Shown in pieces: positions 13,187-24,500 of a DNA stretch of 64,000 bases (position 1 is its first letter; every line of letters starts with the position of its first letter). The notes below the pieces were generated by a model, which did no database searches, was not told the DNA's origin, and worked only from the letters and a program-made list of their open reading frames with translations. Where the stretch lies: NCBI RefSeq assembly GCF_000226095.1, contig NC_016476.1:372001-436000 (forward strand), read 5' to 3'. Made by a program: the position numbers and the translations under genes. Source of the stretch: Thermothelomyces thermophilus ATCC 42464 (Eukaryota > Ascomycota > Sordariomycetes > Sordariales > Chaetomiaceae).

Positions 13187-13550
13187 ATGGATGACTCGTC
13201 GGGTGCGCCTGCTATAAATACTACTACCGCTAGTAGGTCGACTCCTACTCCTATAACACCTCGAAAGCGTAAGCGCGCTAATGCTTCTAAACTAGCTTCC
13301 AAACCGTAAGTGTTCCTATTGTCTCTATTCGATTGATTTCATACCGGTTTTACAGTTTTCCAGCGCTTTGCTAGTCGCGTCAAGATCGTTCGAGCTGACT
13401 AAATATAGCGACATTACTACTAGCAAGCTTTGCAAGGTGCCCTATAGAATGTATATACAGTCAGCTCTAGCAAGACATTCTTTTGGCAAATATTATAATC
13501 ATTCTAGTGCTAGCTCCTACTACTACCATTATACCTATAGTTCCTATAAG
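13187..13550 (+). pseudogene. C1 antisense accessory frame, 5' part (two exons), split by G2
   Basis: Opposite strand to copia gag-pol, next to the 3' LTR. Exon 1 (13187-13305) starts MDDSSGAP and ends in a basic RKRKR segment. A GTAAGT donor (13306) and TTTTCCAG acceptor (13363) define a 58-bp intron that joins the frames in phase. Exon 2 continues at 13364 with a segment whose Tyr/Cys positions fit a former C-x2-C ... C-x2-C metal-binding motif. The frame is interrupted at 13555 by G2 and resumes at 21018. The intron on this strand indicates that it is a gene in its own right rather than a shadow of pol. Function unknown. Confidence 0.6.
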
Positions 13551-13555
13551 TGTAA

Positions 13556-14012
13556 TATAACGAACCCAACTCAGACTTCTTGTAAAAGGGTTCAGACAGA
13601 GGTAAATTAAGCAGGACAAGCGTACAGGTCATCTAAGGGATTTGGTAAAGCCAAAGGGTTTATAACAACACTAGGGTTATCTCTTACAATAGTCAGCGAT
13701 ACTTAGTATAAGTACTATAATTATAGGTTAGGTTACTATCACTAGTAAACTCCTGGAGTCTACTATAACGAGTGATTATTTATATATATATATACTTCTA
13801 TCGGTCGCTTATAGTCCCCTTCTATCCTGTCCTAGGATCGCCTTTAATAGCTAGCTATCCTCTGCTATCTTTCCCTTTTAGCAATTGTTCGCCCGTAATA
13901 GCCCGCGCTCCCTAGCGATCCCGTGTCAGCCTTGCTTTGTACCCTTCTTAATTAGTAGCTCGTTTAGCCTGCTACGCCCTACCAGGTCATAATATATAGT
14001 TAGCTTATGACA
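13556..14012 (-). repeat. G2 3' LTR (left)
   Basis: 457 bp starting TATAACGAACCC (RIPed TGTGACGAACC) and ending TTATGACA. Followed by CGATGCCCCCTCTTT, which on the minus strand is the purine tract before the 3' LTR. Confidence 0.88.
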
Positions 14013-14129
14013 CGATGCCCCCTCTTTAGGGCTTTTGACCTAAAAGCTTCTTATAACTTGTTTTAAATATTACTAATACCCCTTTTTTCCCTATAGGTAA
14101 CGTCCTTCTTCTGCTAGCTTCCTTCCGCT

Positions 14130-14807
14130 ATAGCTAATCGTATTCCTAGGAACCGTCGTAATCTTAAGTATAAACGATATACTATTATAATCAAGATTAA
14201 ACAAGAGGGTTATAAGGTTACTATACCTTATAAGCATTATTAAAATACAAAGCCACGAAAGCATTATATAATAATAGAGGGTTTAAATAAGTGTTAGAAC
14301 TATATTTATATAGGTAAGAAGTATAATAGCCCGAACGTTATAGATACCTATAGGTTCCTTATTATTTCCCTTTATAGTCCTAGGTTACTAATTATCTTAG
14401 TTCTTTCGAATTTATCAGAGCAAGAGAAGGTTTCAAAAGAGATTACTAAGACTAAGGCACTTCTCGCTTAGATACTAAGCCATTTAAGTCGATTACGTCG
14501 TTTATAGCAATCCCTACGCGATTGTAGTACCGAAGTTTTTCGTCGTAGTATAGCTCGTTTAGAGGAGGAGGAAGAACTAGATACTCCTCTGCCAATGTCG
14601 GAGATATAGACCCTTGTAGGTTGGGCTTAGGCGTTAGGTGCTTTTGACGTGCTTGATTAAGAGTCGATCGGATTAGATCCTAGTCCTAATTCTAGTAGGT
14701 TCTCTTCTTTCTCTATCGGGGAGTAGGCTTTAGAGTTAGTTCTTATAGCTAGTTAGGATTCTACTAGTAGAACTGCTCTAGTTTCTTAGGGTAACTTAGG
14801 TTCTTAA
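14130..14807 (+). pseudogene. G2 antisense accessory frame: zinc-cluster-like plus coiled coil
   Basis: Opposite strand to G2 pol. The start codon position reads ATA (ATG with G-to-A). The first exon is basic, then shows a Cys/Tyr array of the same type as G0/G3 but with a longer second spacing (about x8 rather than x6). After an intron-like stretch ending CTTAG near 14402 comes a strongly helical segment (SEQEKVSKEI, then LSRLRRL and SIARLEEEEELD). The frame ends TAA at 14805-14807, overlapping the pol 3' end on the other strand. The product is not recognised beyond this architecture. Confidence 0.6.
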
Positions 14808-14819
14808 CTAGTTCCTATA

Positions 14820-17800
14820 AGTTATCTTCTAGTCTAAAATTAAGCTATTTAACTAGATATTATAGTTCCCTATTAATGATATATAAATCTAGAATTTCTT
14901 TAATATCCTATTCTTTCTTTTCGTCTTCTACTTCGATATTTATAGCGATTTTAGCGTTCTTTGATGCTAGTTCGAGAAGTGAAATATAAAAAATATCTAT
15001 CTATAGTTATATAGATGACGGTAACGATAGTCGGTAGTTAAATGTCGAGATTTGTTCTTTGATAATAAAGGGTCTAACCTTCTTAAAGTCTAGCTCTATA
15101 TTTGGTTATTTAGTTTATAAGTTTCGTACAATTAGGTAGACTTTGTCTCCCCTCTCTAGGCAAGGTCCCTCAAGCCTATATTTGTCGTAGTAGTTCTTTA
15201 TCCTAGTTCTAATAAACTTAAGTTCCTTTTTAAGCTTCTTATATAGTACGTACATTTGTTCTGCTTTGATTACTACTCTTGGCACTATGACCTCTAGTCC
15301 TTGCCTAAGGTCTACTTCGTATCTATAGTTTACGAAGAACAGTATAACTTTAGTCATTTCTATTAGCGTTATATTATAGGCGAGTTATACTATTAGTAAT
15401 AGTATGACCTAGTCGTCTTACTAGTAGTTAACATAAGAATAGAGGTACTACTCGATAACTTAGTTTAATCGCTCCGTTTGTCCATCGGTTTATGGGTAAT
15501 ATGCCGTTAATAGCTTGCTATTAACGTCTAATCGTTATATTAACGCTCGCTAGAACTTCGATACGAACTTGGTATCTCTGTTGGCAATCTATTCTTACGG
15601 CCAAGCGTATACTGATACGACTTGCCGATAGATCACGTCTACTAGCTATTCTACTATCTAGGACTCCTTATAGGGAAAGAAGTATACCTATTTAATTAGG
15701 CAGTCTACTATAGTGAGAATACTATTATAGATTACCCCTATAGCTATATCCTTAGATTCTAGTAATTTCGTAATAAAGTCTATCGTAACTAAACTCTATA
15801 GTTTGTTAGCTATTAGTAGTGGCTAAAGTAGCCTATACGGCTTATATTATGCTATTTTGCTTCGATTATAGATATTATAGTTCTATATAACTTCCTTGAC
15901 TCATGCTATTAACTATAGAAAGTCATAGTGTTTCTTAACTTATACGATAGTCTTCGTAACTCCTTTATATCCTCTAAGTTTCGACTTATAGAGTTCTTAA
16001 ATCATTCACAGCTATTGATCTTTATTATAGATATACGCTTTGCCTCGGTACTAGAGTTTCCTATCTTTTTCTTCCACTCTATTAGGTACTATTAGTCCGG
16101 GTATTACTTAATACTATACCTTGTTAATCCTTTCTTCTCAAAAGATTATATAATATTCTAGGAACGAGTCAAGTAGATCATCTTCTATAGGTATTTACGT
16201 TTCGTGATATAGCGTTCTATCTATTTGTTCCTTAAATAACGGTGGCGTTGTTTCCGTTTATTCTTCCGTACGATCTGTTCGTCGGCTTAAGGCGTCCGCT
16301 TGTACGTTCTCTTCTTAAAAGCTTTAATAATTACAAGTAGTTCCTTATTATAGATTAGATAATTAAGATATAGTCTATCGAGCTTCTTTAAAAAGAAGGC
16401 TATAGGATATAGCTTCCCTTGTTTGTCTTATTATCCTAATTATCCTCTAATAGCGTAGTCCAAAGCGTCTGTTTTTACCTCAAATAGCTTCTCAGGGTCT
16501 GGTAGCACTAGTACTAGATCTTTAGTAATGGCGTCGTGGATCTATATAAATGCTTGCTTATATTACTCTTCCTATTAGAATTTAGCGTTCTTCTTAGTAA
16601 GTTTATATAAAGGTCGTACAATCGCTCTAAAGTTCCTGATAAACATCTGGTAGAAGTTTATAAACCTAATAAAACTTCGTACTTCTATAACTAACGTCGG
16701 TTGTAGCTAATCCTTAATAGCTTTAACCTTTAAAGGTTCTATCTAGATTTGTCCTAGGGATATTTTATATCCCAAAAACACTATTTTCCTAACGTAGAAT
16801 TTACTCTTTTCCTTGTTAACTAATAGCTTATATACGTATAATATATCTAGTACTACTCTTATATACTTCTAATGTTCGTCTATTATCTTAAAGAAGATAA
16901 GTATATTATCGAGATAATATACCGTAAATTTATCGAGAAAGGGTTAGATAGCTTGATTAATCAGGGCTTAGAACGTTACTAGCGCGTTCGTAAGTCCAAA
17001 TGGCATAATAAGGTACTTGTAATAACTATAGGGTGTCCTAAAGGCCGTTTTCTACTTGTCGCCTTCTTTAATCCGTATATAGTTATAGGCTAATAATAAG
17101 TCAAGACATATAAAATATTAGGCTCTTACTAACTAATCTCGGAGCTATAAGATTAGTAGTAACGGGTATCGGTTTTTCACGGTCTATTTGTTAAGTTACT
17201 AATAGTCGACATATAACCGTAGCTTTCCGTCTTTCTTAGGTATAAATAGGATTAGGTAGCCTACTAGCGATGTCGATAGGCAGATATATCCTCTTCCAAG
17301 GTTTTCCTCCAAATATTACCTAAGTTCTTCGTTCTATATCTAGCTTATATAGTAAATCTTAAAGAACTTTAGTTATACTCCTTCCTTAAGCTTAATCTTA
17401 TAATCCTATGGGCCATGCTTTAGTAATCCTTCTAGATACTTTAGTTCGAATGCTAGGTATCCTTTATATTCCTTTGGTACTTCCCTAGTCTTGTCTCGTC
17501 TCTTAGCTTTCTAATAGTATACAAACTTGGTTCCGTCTATAGCAATATTGGCGATTTCTCCTATCTTAACCTACTACTTTAGTTATAGTGCTTTGCATTC
17601 GTTAACGGAGAGAATAGCTATCGGCAGTTTAGCTCATTCCTTCTATTATAACGTCGGTATCGTTATACCGCTTCTTCTAGAGTCTATAGTAGTCTGCCTA
17701 CTACTATTTGTCTCTTACGGTAGATCTATGAGATATGCCTTCCCTTGAGCATCGTCTGCTCGCAATCCTTATATACTCCCTATCTTACTAGTCGAATACG

Positions 17801-20530
17801 ACTCCGTTTAAGGTTGTAGGTAGCAATTATTCTTCTAGCTAATGTCCGGGTTATAATCTTTATACTATAATAACCTTAATATTATATCTTTATTATTACC
17901 TATATCTATAATATTAAATACGACTACTATAGTCTTCCCTGCTATAGTAATATTAAATAGTTTGGTCTCCTTATATATCTATTATATCAGAAATAGCCCT
18001 TTAACTATATTATACTTCCGCTTCATTCTCTAGGGTATCTATAGCTAATTTACAAGCGTCGGCAAAATCAGGTTTATCTCTACTCCATTATCTACTAATA
18101 CAAGTATTTCGTACTATCTCTATTATACTATTATTTATAGTCGCTTGTCTTGCCGCTGTCGTCCAAAGATTATAGCGATTTCCTATATTTCTATTAGGAG
18201 GTCTCGATATAGTGGTCTCCTATGCCAGTTCCTCCTATACTACGCTACCACTTGCCGCTATATAGGCGTTAATAGTTTTCAGGCCCCTCGAAGGGCCCTG
18301 ACCCATTTCTTAGGTCAATGCTAACCTCTTTAGTTATTTGGCTAATGGTAGCTTCGTCAATCATACTTATTTCCGTAAGCTATCGAGTGCTTATAGCTTC
18401 CTACCATTAAGTCCGTTCTACTTTTCGTCGTACATACTATAGCTTTATCTAAAGTTCCCGGATCTGTGATTTCTTTTCGTCTATATAATAGAGGTAATCG
18501 TTACTCTAGTACGAGTCCTATATATCTTGTCCTATCCTATAATGCCTAGGCTAGGCTCGTTTTAGAACTACTATAATACCTTCTAAATCGTAGGCTTTAA
18601 TCTTCTAGAGCAATTCGGCCGCTCTATTTCCTATATTATAGACCTATTCTATAGGGTAGAGGCTCCTATCCTCATTTCCTTGTCGGGTCGGCTAGTAATT
18701 ATTTTCAAATTTGTCGCGAAAGTGGTACTAGCATTTATATGCCACGTACTAGAACCAGGGCACTTATATATATACCTCGTGTCGAGGGTATAGTCGCATA
18801 GCGTTGCCTAGGAGGTATTAGAATTCTTTCCCAAATCCTTCCTACTATACATAGACTATAGATACTCTAATGCTAAGGTAGGAGTGTTTCTTCTAATAGC
18901 TTTCCTACGTACGCTTATCTTTTCCGCAGTTTATATATATAAACTAGTACTCGGGGTTCTATACGTCGTAGCTAAGTTGCTAGTCGTCAAAATACTCGGT
19001 ATAGCTATCAGGCCTATCGTATATTATAGGCTATTCCCCTTTGATAGTTTCTACGATACGTTAGAGTTCCCTTATCTCGTCCCTTATCTTATCGCTCTAC
19101 TAGGTAAGTCAAATTAAGCATCTATCTCGTTTGCGTAGTTCTATATTAAGCCGGAAAACTTCGTTATAGTACTATTTAATTTGTTCCTGGAGGAATAGAA
19201 CATTAGGTCTAGGTCTTTCGATTCCTTAGGTATTAGTCGTCTATAATCTATCCTACCTCTATATAACTATAAAATCCTACTACCTTAAGGTTAGGAGAAT
19301 CGAAATTAGTAGTATATACTCTCCTACCATATCCTATTTAGCAAGACCTATCTCTAGGTCTATAGTGACTAGTTCGGAGTATAGTGCTTGTTTGTCTCTA
19401 CCGTCGCCGTCATATCTAAGACTATCTATATCGCTATTCCTGTCTTTATAGCTTATAGCTACTACTTCGATAATATCCTTAGTAGTTTCGTCAATACCTA
19501 TAATTTCCTTTCTAGGGACTATTTTCTACTCTTTCTTTGGGCTTTAGCATTCTCGTTTATAATGTCCTTTCTTTCCATAGTTATAGTAGGTAACATTAGA
19601 CTTGTCTTTAGTTATCTTCTTCCAGTCTTGCTTCTATGCTATATCTATATCTATAGCTCTAGGATACGTCCTATACAAGGTACTAATATATACCCGTTTT
19701 TTCTTGTCGTTAGCCTTAACTATAGTTCTATTTATCTAACCTCATTTCTACTACTCTTATATATAGAGTCAATTATTAATTCCAATAGTCTATATAATAT
19801 ATTTATCTAGGGTCTTAGGCCGGTTATACTTATATAGCTCGTCTTTAACCTTTTCCTTTAAGCTATTATAAAACAGTTATATTAATACCTTATTATTAAG
19901 CTAAGACTTAAGTATGTCCTATCTAAACTATATAGCATAAGAGGCTACTAACTTAGTCTATCAGAGATTAGCAAGTCTTTCTTATATATAAATCTTCTTA
20001 TCTTTATCACTAAAAACCTTCTAAAGCTCTTCTTTAAACCGGTTGTAGGATCGAAAGACTACCTATATAAACGCGTCTCGGTCGTCTTCGTCTTCCTTAA
20101 TAAGGTAGTCGTTCTATATAGGCTCGAACTATCTAAGTGCCTTACCCTTTAATCTTATAGCTATATAGAGGACTTTGGCTTTGTCGTCTAAAAACTTATC
20201 GTCATTAAGCCAGAAGTAGGATCGGAGGTTCGTTAGGAATCCTACGAGATCTTCCTTAGTTCCTCCGTATTTACTAGGTAGTTCGATCTTAATATGGCTT
20301 GCTTTGGCGCCTTCAAGTGCCTTAATTTTGGTATAGGCCTCGTTAACTAGCTTCTATAAGTGCTTTTTGCCGTTCTCGAGTTCCTTAATCCGAGCTTAAG
20401 CAACCTTATCTCTCTAGTCTAACTCCTAGATCTACTACTAGAGTTGACCAAGCTAGGCAAGCAGCTATTTGGCCGTAACGTTAATAGCTATATCAATATT
20501 AAGGTCGAAATTACCTCCGTTCTAAGCTAT
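14820..20530 (-). pseudogene. G2 gag-pol, RIP-degraded with RNase H deletion
   Basis: From right to left: gag (20530 to about 19400), protease and RT (RT motif YLDN at 16905-16916), RNase H with a deletion of roughly 190 bp near 16320, integrase (C-terminal part readable at 15357-15115, with the segment RQGLEVIVPR) and chromodomain near 14930-14830. The integrase C-terminal stretch is the longest undamaged frame in the element. No product is expected. Confidence 0.82.
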
Positions 20531-20557
20531 AATAGAACAAAGGGAGTAATAACAACG

Positions 20558-21012
20558 TATAATAAACCTAACTTAGACTTCTTCTAAAAGGGTTCAGACA
20601 GAGGTAAATTAAGTAAGATAAGTATATAGGTTGTCTAAGGGATTTAGTAAAGCCAAAGGGTTTATAATAACACTAGGGTTATCTCTTACAATAGTTAGTA
20701 ATACTTAGTATAAGTACTATAATTATAGGTTAGGTTATTATCACTAGTAAACTCCCAGAGTCTACTATAACAAGTGATTATTTATATATATATACTTCTG
20801 TCGGTCGCTTATAGTCCCCTTCTATCCTGCCCTAAGATTGCCTTTAGTAGCTGGCTATCCTCTGCTATCTTTCCCTTTTGGCAATTGTTCGCCCGTGGTA
20901 GCCTGCGCTCCTTGGCGATCCCGTGTCAGCCTCGCTTCGTGCCCTTCTTGATTGGTGGCTCGTTTAGCCTGCTACGCCCCACCGGGTCGTGGTATATGAT
21001 TAGCTCGTGACA
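20558..21012 (-). repeat. G2 5' LTR (right)
   Basis: 455 bp, partner of 13556-14012; ends CTCGTGACA followed by the target duplication TGTAA and then by C1 sequence. Confidence 0.88.
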
Positions 21013-21017
21013 TGTAA

Positions 21018-21530
21018 GGAGATATACGTTAATCGTCTATGCGTCTAATAGCTCTTACGATACTTATACTAACTATAACGGTAGTCTTGCTTCTTACATT
21101 AGGTCGGTAAAGGATTTGACAAAGGCTCTACTAGATAGAGCTAAGGCTTCTATAAGTCTTTAGATCCTAAACCTTTACCCTTAACGTATAGGTAAATCGC
21201 TAATTGATATACGTAGGATCTTAAGAAATTATATATAGTTCTTCGGAGTGACCTAAAACGCGTTAGCGTAGACGATACAGAGGAGTATAAGCTCGATAAG
21301 GCTAAACTCGCGTGTTTTACAAAGATTGCCTGCTCTATATACGATATCTTCTACTAGTTAGGCAAGATTAAGGAGGCTTGTAATGCTTACGTTAGCGCGT
21401 CCGATGATATATTAGGTGCTACGTTATTACCTAGCTAAGATAAAGGTAAGGGTAAGGCTATTAATCCTAGTAACGGCTAATAGTAGTAGATGAGGAGTAT
21501 TAGGCGGTATTTTATTTGGCGAATTTAACT
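21018..21530 (+). pseudogene. C1 antisense accessory frame, 3' part
   Basis: Continues the frame interrupted at 13550 with no phase change once G2 and one copy of TGTAA are removed. It encodes a Gln/Leu-rich segment followed by a mixed charged helical region (DLKKLYIVLRSDLKRV, then EEYKLDKAKLACFTKIA) and a Lys/Gly-rich tail. Several TAG/TAA codons stand where CAG/CAA are likely. The same frame is present at 52610-53111 in C4 with different substitutions. The end overlaps the RNase H end of pol on the minus strand. Confidence 0.55.
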
Positions 21531-21539
21531 TATTTTCTA

Positions 21540-24500
21540 CCCCCTAGTTATATAAGCCTATAACTAACATCTTAAAGATTAAGGAGAGCCCTCTAGCGCT
21601 TGAAAGCTTATTAGCTAAGTCGTTTAATAAGCCTATCTACCAATATCTAACTAGTTAATAGATATATAGCTTTAAACGTTCCTTTTATTACTTCCTAGTA
21701 TAACTATATATTATAGATATCTATATATTATAGGTAAGTATTAATATGTTCGTTTTTAGCTATTATTAGTCGAATAGTTTACTAATTATCATAATAGATA
21801 TTCTAAGGTTCCCTAAGCTTAAGATCGATATCCGTAAATAGCCTTTTAAGTGCTATAGCCTCTCTTACTATAAGAGAGAGCGTTAGAAGTTCTACTTTAG
21901 TACTTGATATTATAATAGTATCTTAGTACGATGCCTTCTATATAATAGGACCTCCGAATAGGAAGAAGATATATCCCTATAACAAATATTATATATCTAG
22001 ATCATCTATATATAATATGTCCCTAGCGATTATAAGCGTTAAGCTATCTAGCGCTTACTTGCCTCTATATTGGATTAATAGGTAAGAGCTTCTAAATGGA
22101 TATCTTACTACTTACTATACCTCTAATAAGTGGTCTAGTCCTAGGTTAGTTAGGTATTAAAAAAGTACTAAATAGGTATATATAATATCTAGGTATAGTA
22201 TAACTATATAATATAGGATTAATCTAACAAGCTCCTAATACTCTTTAATCTATATACTAGTAGCATTCCCTTCGAACTTCTTAAGTTCTTTATAGCTTAA
22301 GGGAGTTAGTTTATACGTACTAGGTATATCTAGTCCATATCTTCTTACTACCTTTCTAATATATTAGTTATAGACTAACTATATCTTACGTATAAGTCGG
22401 TCTCGAATCACCCTAATACTAAGGAACTAACCGATATTACCCTGCTTATAGACGTCGTATTAAGCTTTAATTCCTTCTATTATATACTCTACCACTATAG
22501 CGTTACTTTTATAGAAGAAGACTAAGAAGTTATTAATATAAAAGATTAGAATAACTCGTTTATTATAGCTTAAGAAGAGGCACTTCTCTTTGCCTAATGG
22601 TTCTATACCTAGATCTAATAGTATTTTATAGAACTCCTTATACCATAAGAGTAATAAGTCTCTTAAGCCGTATAGAGCTCTTTATAACTCTACGTATTTC
22701 CCTAGCTACTTAAATCCTTCTAGTAATTTATAGATAATAGGATCGTCTTCGGGTCGTTTAGCGTTAAGGAACGCTTACGTTATATCGAACTACTTGACTT
22801 CTAAGTCAAAGTATATAGCGATCGCTATCATTATATAGAACGACTACATTACTAGAGTAGCTATATATATACTTTCTATTAAGCTAATATCTTATAGATC
22901 TCCTTATATATAGATCCTTGCCTTATACTTTTCCAAGAAATTGTCCTTATTAAACTTATATACAAAGACCTATTTTAATAGGATAGGTCGCGCTTTCGCC
23001 TACTTATACGGTATGATCTTCTACGTTCCCCTACTCTCTAAGTTATATATCTCCTTGTAAGCCGCGTCTTTGAACTATTATCTTAACAGGTAGTTATATA
23101 GGTCTCGCCAGTTAGTAGGAACATAAGTAAGATTATTAATATACTAATATAGCTTATTTAGGGCTGCTCTAAGGCACGTAGTATTCTTCTATTGTATAGC
23201 GGTAGCAAATACTATATATATTATTCGAAAGCTCTAGTCTCCTAGGTAAGCTTCCTATTAATTAGGTAGGCAAGTCTTATAGAACTGTCACTAGAGTTCC
23301 TTTATTATATAGATAAAGGAATAGTAGTAGTTAACCCTCTCTTTATTTTTAGCCGTTCGCTTGACTAGATAGGGTCCCTAGGCTCGCAAGCCCTCCTCCT
23401 ACCTTTACCTCTCCTTGTAGAAGGTTACTAAATAGCTTCTCCTTCGCTTCTACCTTCTAGAGGATATATTAGCTGATCCGGACTTCGCTTAACGCTCTAC
23501 TCCTCTAGCCTAGCTAGGTACGATATATCGGTAGTACTGTTCCTAGCTCCTAGCTCTTCCGTCTACTTATTACACGTACTAGATTCTTCTATAGAAGGCA
23601 TTCCTCCGTTAGATTCGACGGCTCCCCTGCTCTCCCTAGCATCTAGTTAGCTAGCTAGTAACTAGGAAGGCCCTAATTTAAACCCTCCTACTTTTAGTAA
23701 ACATCCCCTTTACTAGCTAGCGTAGGGCAAGTTACCAAGAGCTTAGGCGTATATTTAGAGGTTAAGAGTCCTCTAAAGCTCTCTATCTATTTGGTAAGTT
23801 TGTCTATTGCTTACGTCTCTACTATAAGAGTCTCTAGAATTAATTACTTACTTATAGGCTACGTATTAGAGAGCTCCCTTATCCCTAAGTCTTAACTCTA
23901 TTAGAGAGGTTGATCTACTACCAGACTCTCTTACGATAGAGGTAGTTAAGCTACTATAATAGAGTCTTCTACTAGTTATCAAGTCTATTATAACGCTTCC
24001 TAGAGAAAATCGCTATCCTAGGAATCTTTGCTAAGATTAAACTAATTAACTTCCTAGCTTACTACCGCTAGCAATGACTCTATTAGCTACTCTTTACCTA
24101 GGCAATAGAAAGTCTTCTTATCGAAGCGAACGTTATAAGTTATAATGACCCTATCAAGCTCGGATATTTAAACATAATAGATATTAGAAGCGCGATATCC
24201 TATAAGATACCTTATTAGCCCGTATAGTAGTACCTTAAAGTCCTTTGTATGCCGCTTAGCTTCCTTATCCTTATAGAGGATATATACCTGGTATCCATAT
24301 ATAAAGATGCTACTCTAGTCTAGGTATAAGTCGCTAGTTAATACGATTATCAAGCTAGGTTTATACTAGCAAAAGTACTATTTAAACTAGCTATAGAGTA
24401 CTTCGTTAGGAGTTCTAAACGAGTAAGTATAGCTTAAGCTTATTATATATAAGTATGCTACTACTTATACGCTTTCTAACTAGAGCTTTGTAGTTAGATT

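Larger units (their letters stand above)
13556..21012 (-). mobile_element. Complete-ended Ty3/gypsy chromovirus G2, nested in C1
   Basis: 7457 bp between TGTAA target duplications (13551-13555 and 21013-21017). LTRs lie at 13556-14012 and 20558-21012. gag-pol is on the minus strand. The RT motif at 16905-16916 reads YLDN instead of YLDD (GAC/GAT to AAT), and about 190 bp of RNase H present in G3 (56560-56760) is missing near 16320. The copy is therefore doubly dead. Sequence on the two sides (13550 and 21018) joins cleanly to the uninterrupted copia sequence seen in C4 near 52590. Confidence 0.9.

Noticed and set aside
13368-13610. 80-codon frame as a complete cellular gene
   Set aside because: It is exon 2 of the copia antisense frame running into the G2 LTR.
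15115-15357. 80-codon frame as a separate gene
   Set aside because: It is the integrase C-terminal part of G2 pol that happens to lack RIP stops.
19388-19810. 140-codon hydrophobic frame, with an equal-length homologue at 59803-60225
   Set aside because: The two match only because they are the same antisense stretch of Ty3 gag in G2 and G3; gag on the other strand explains the conservation.
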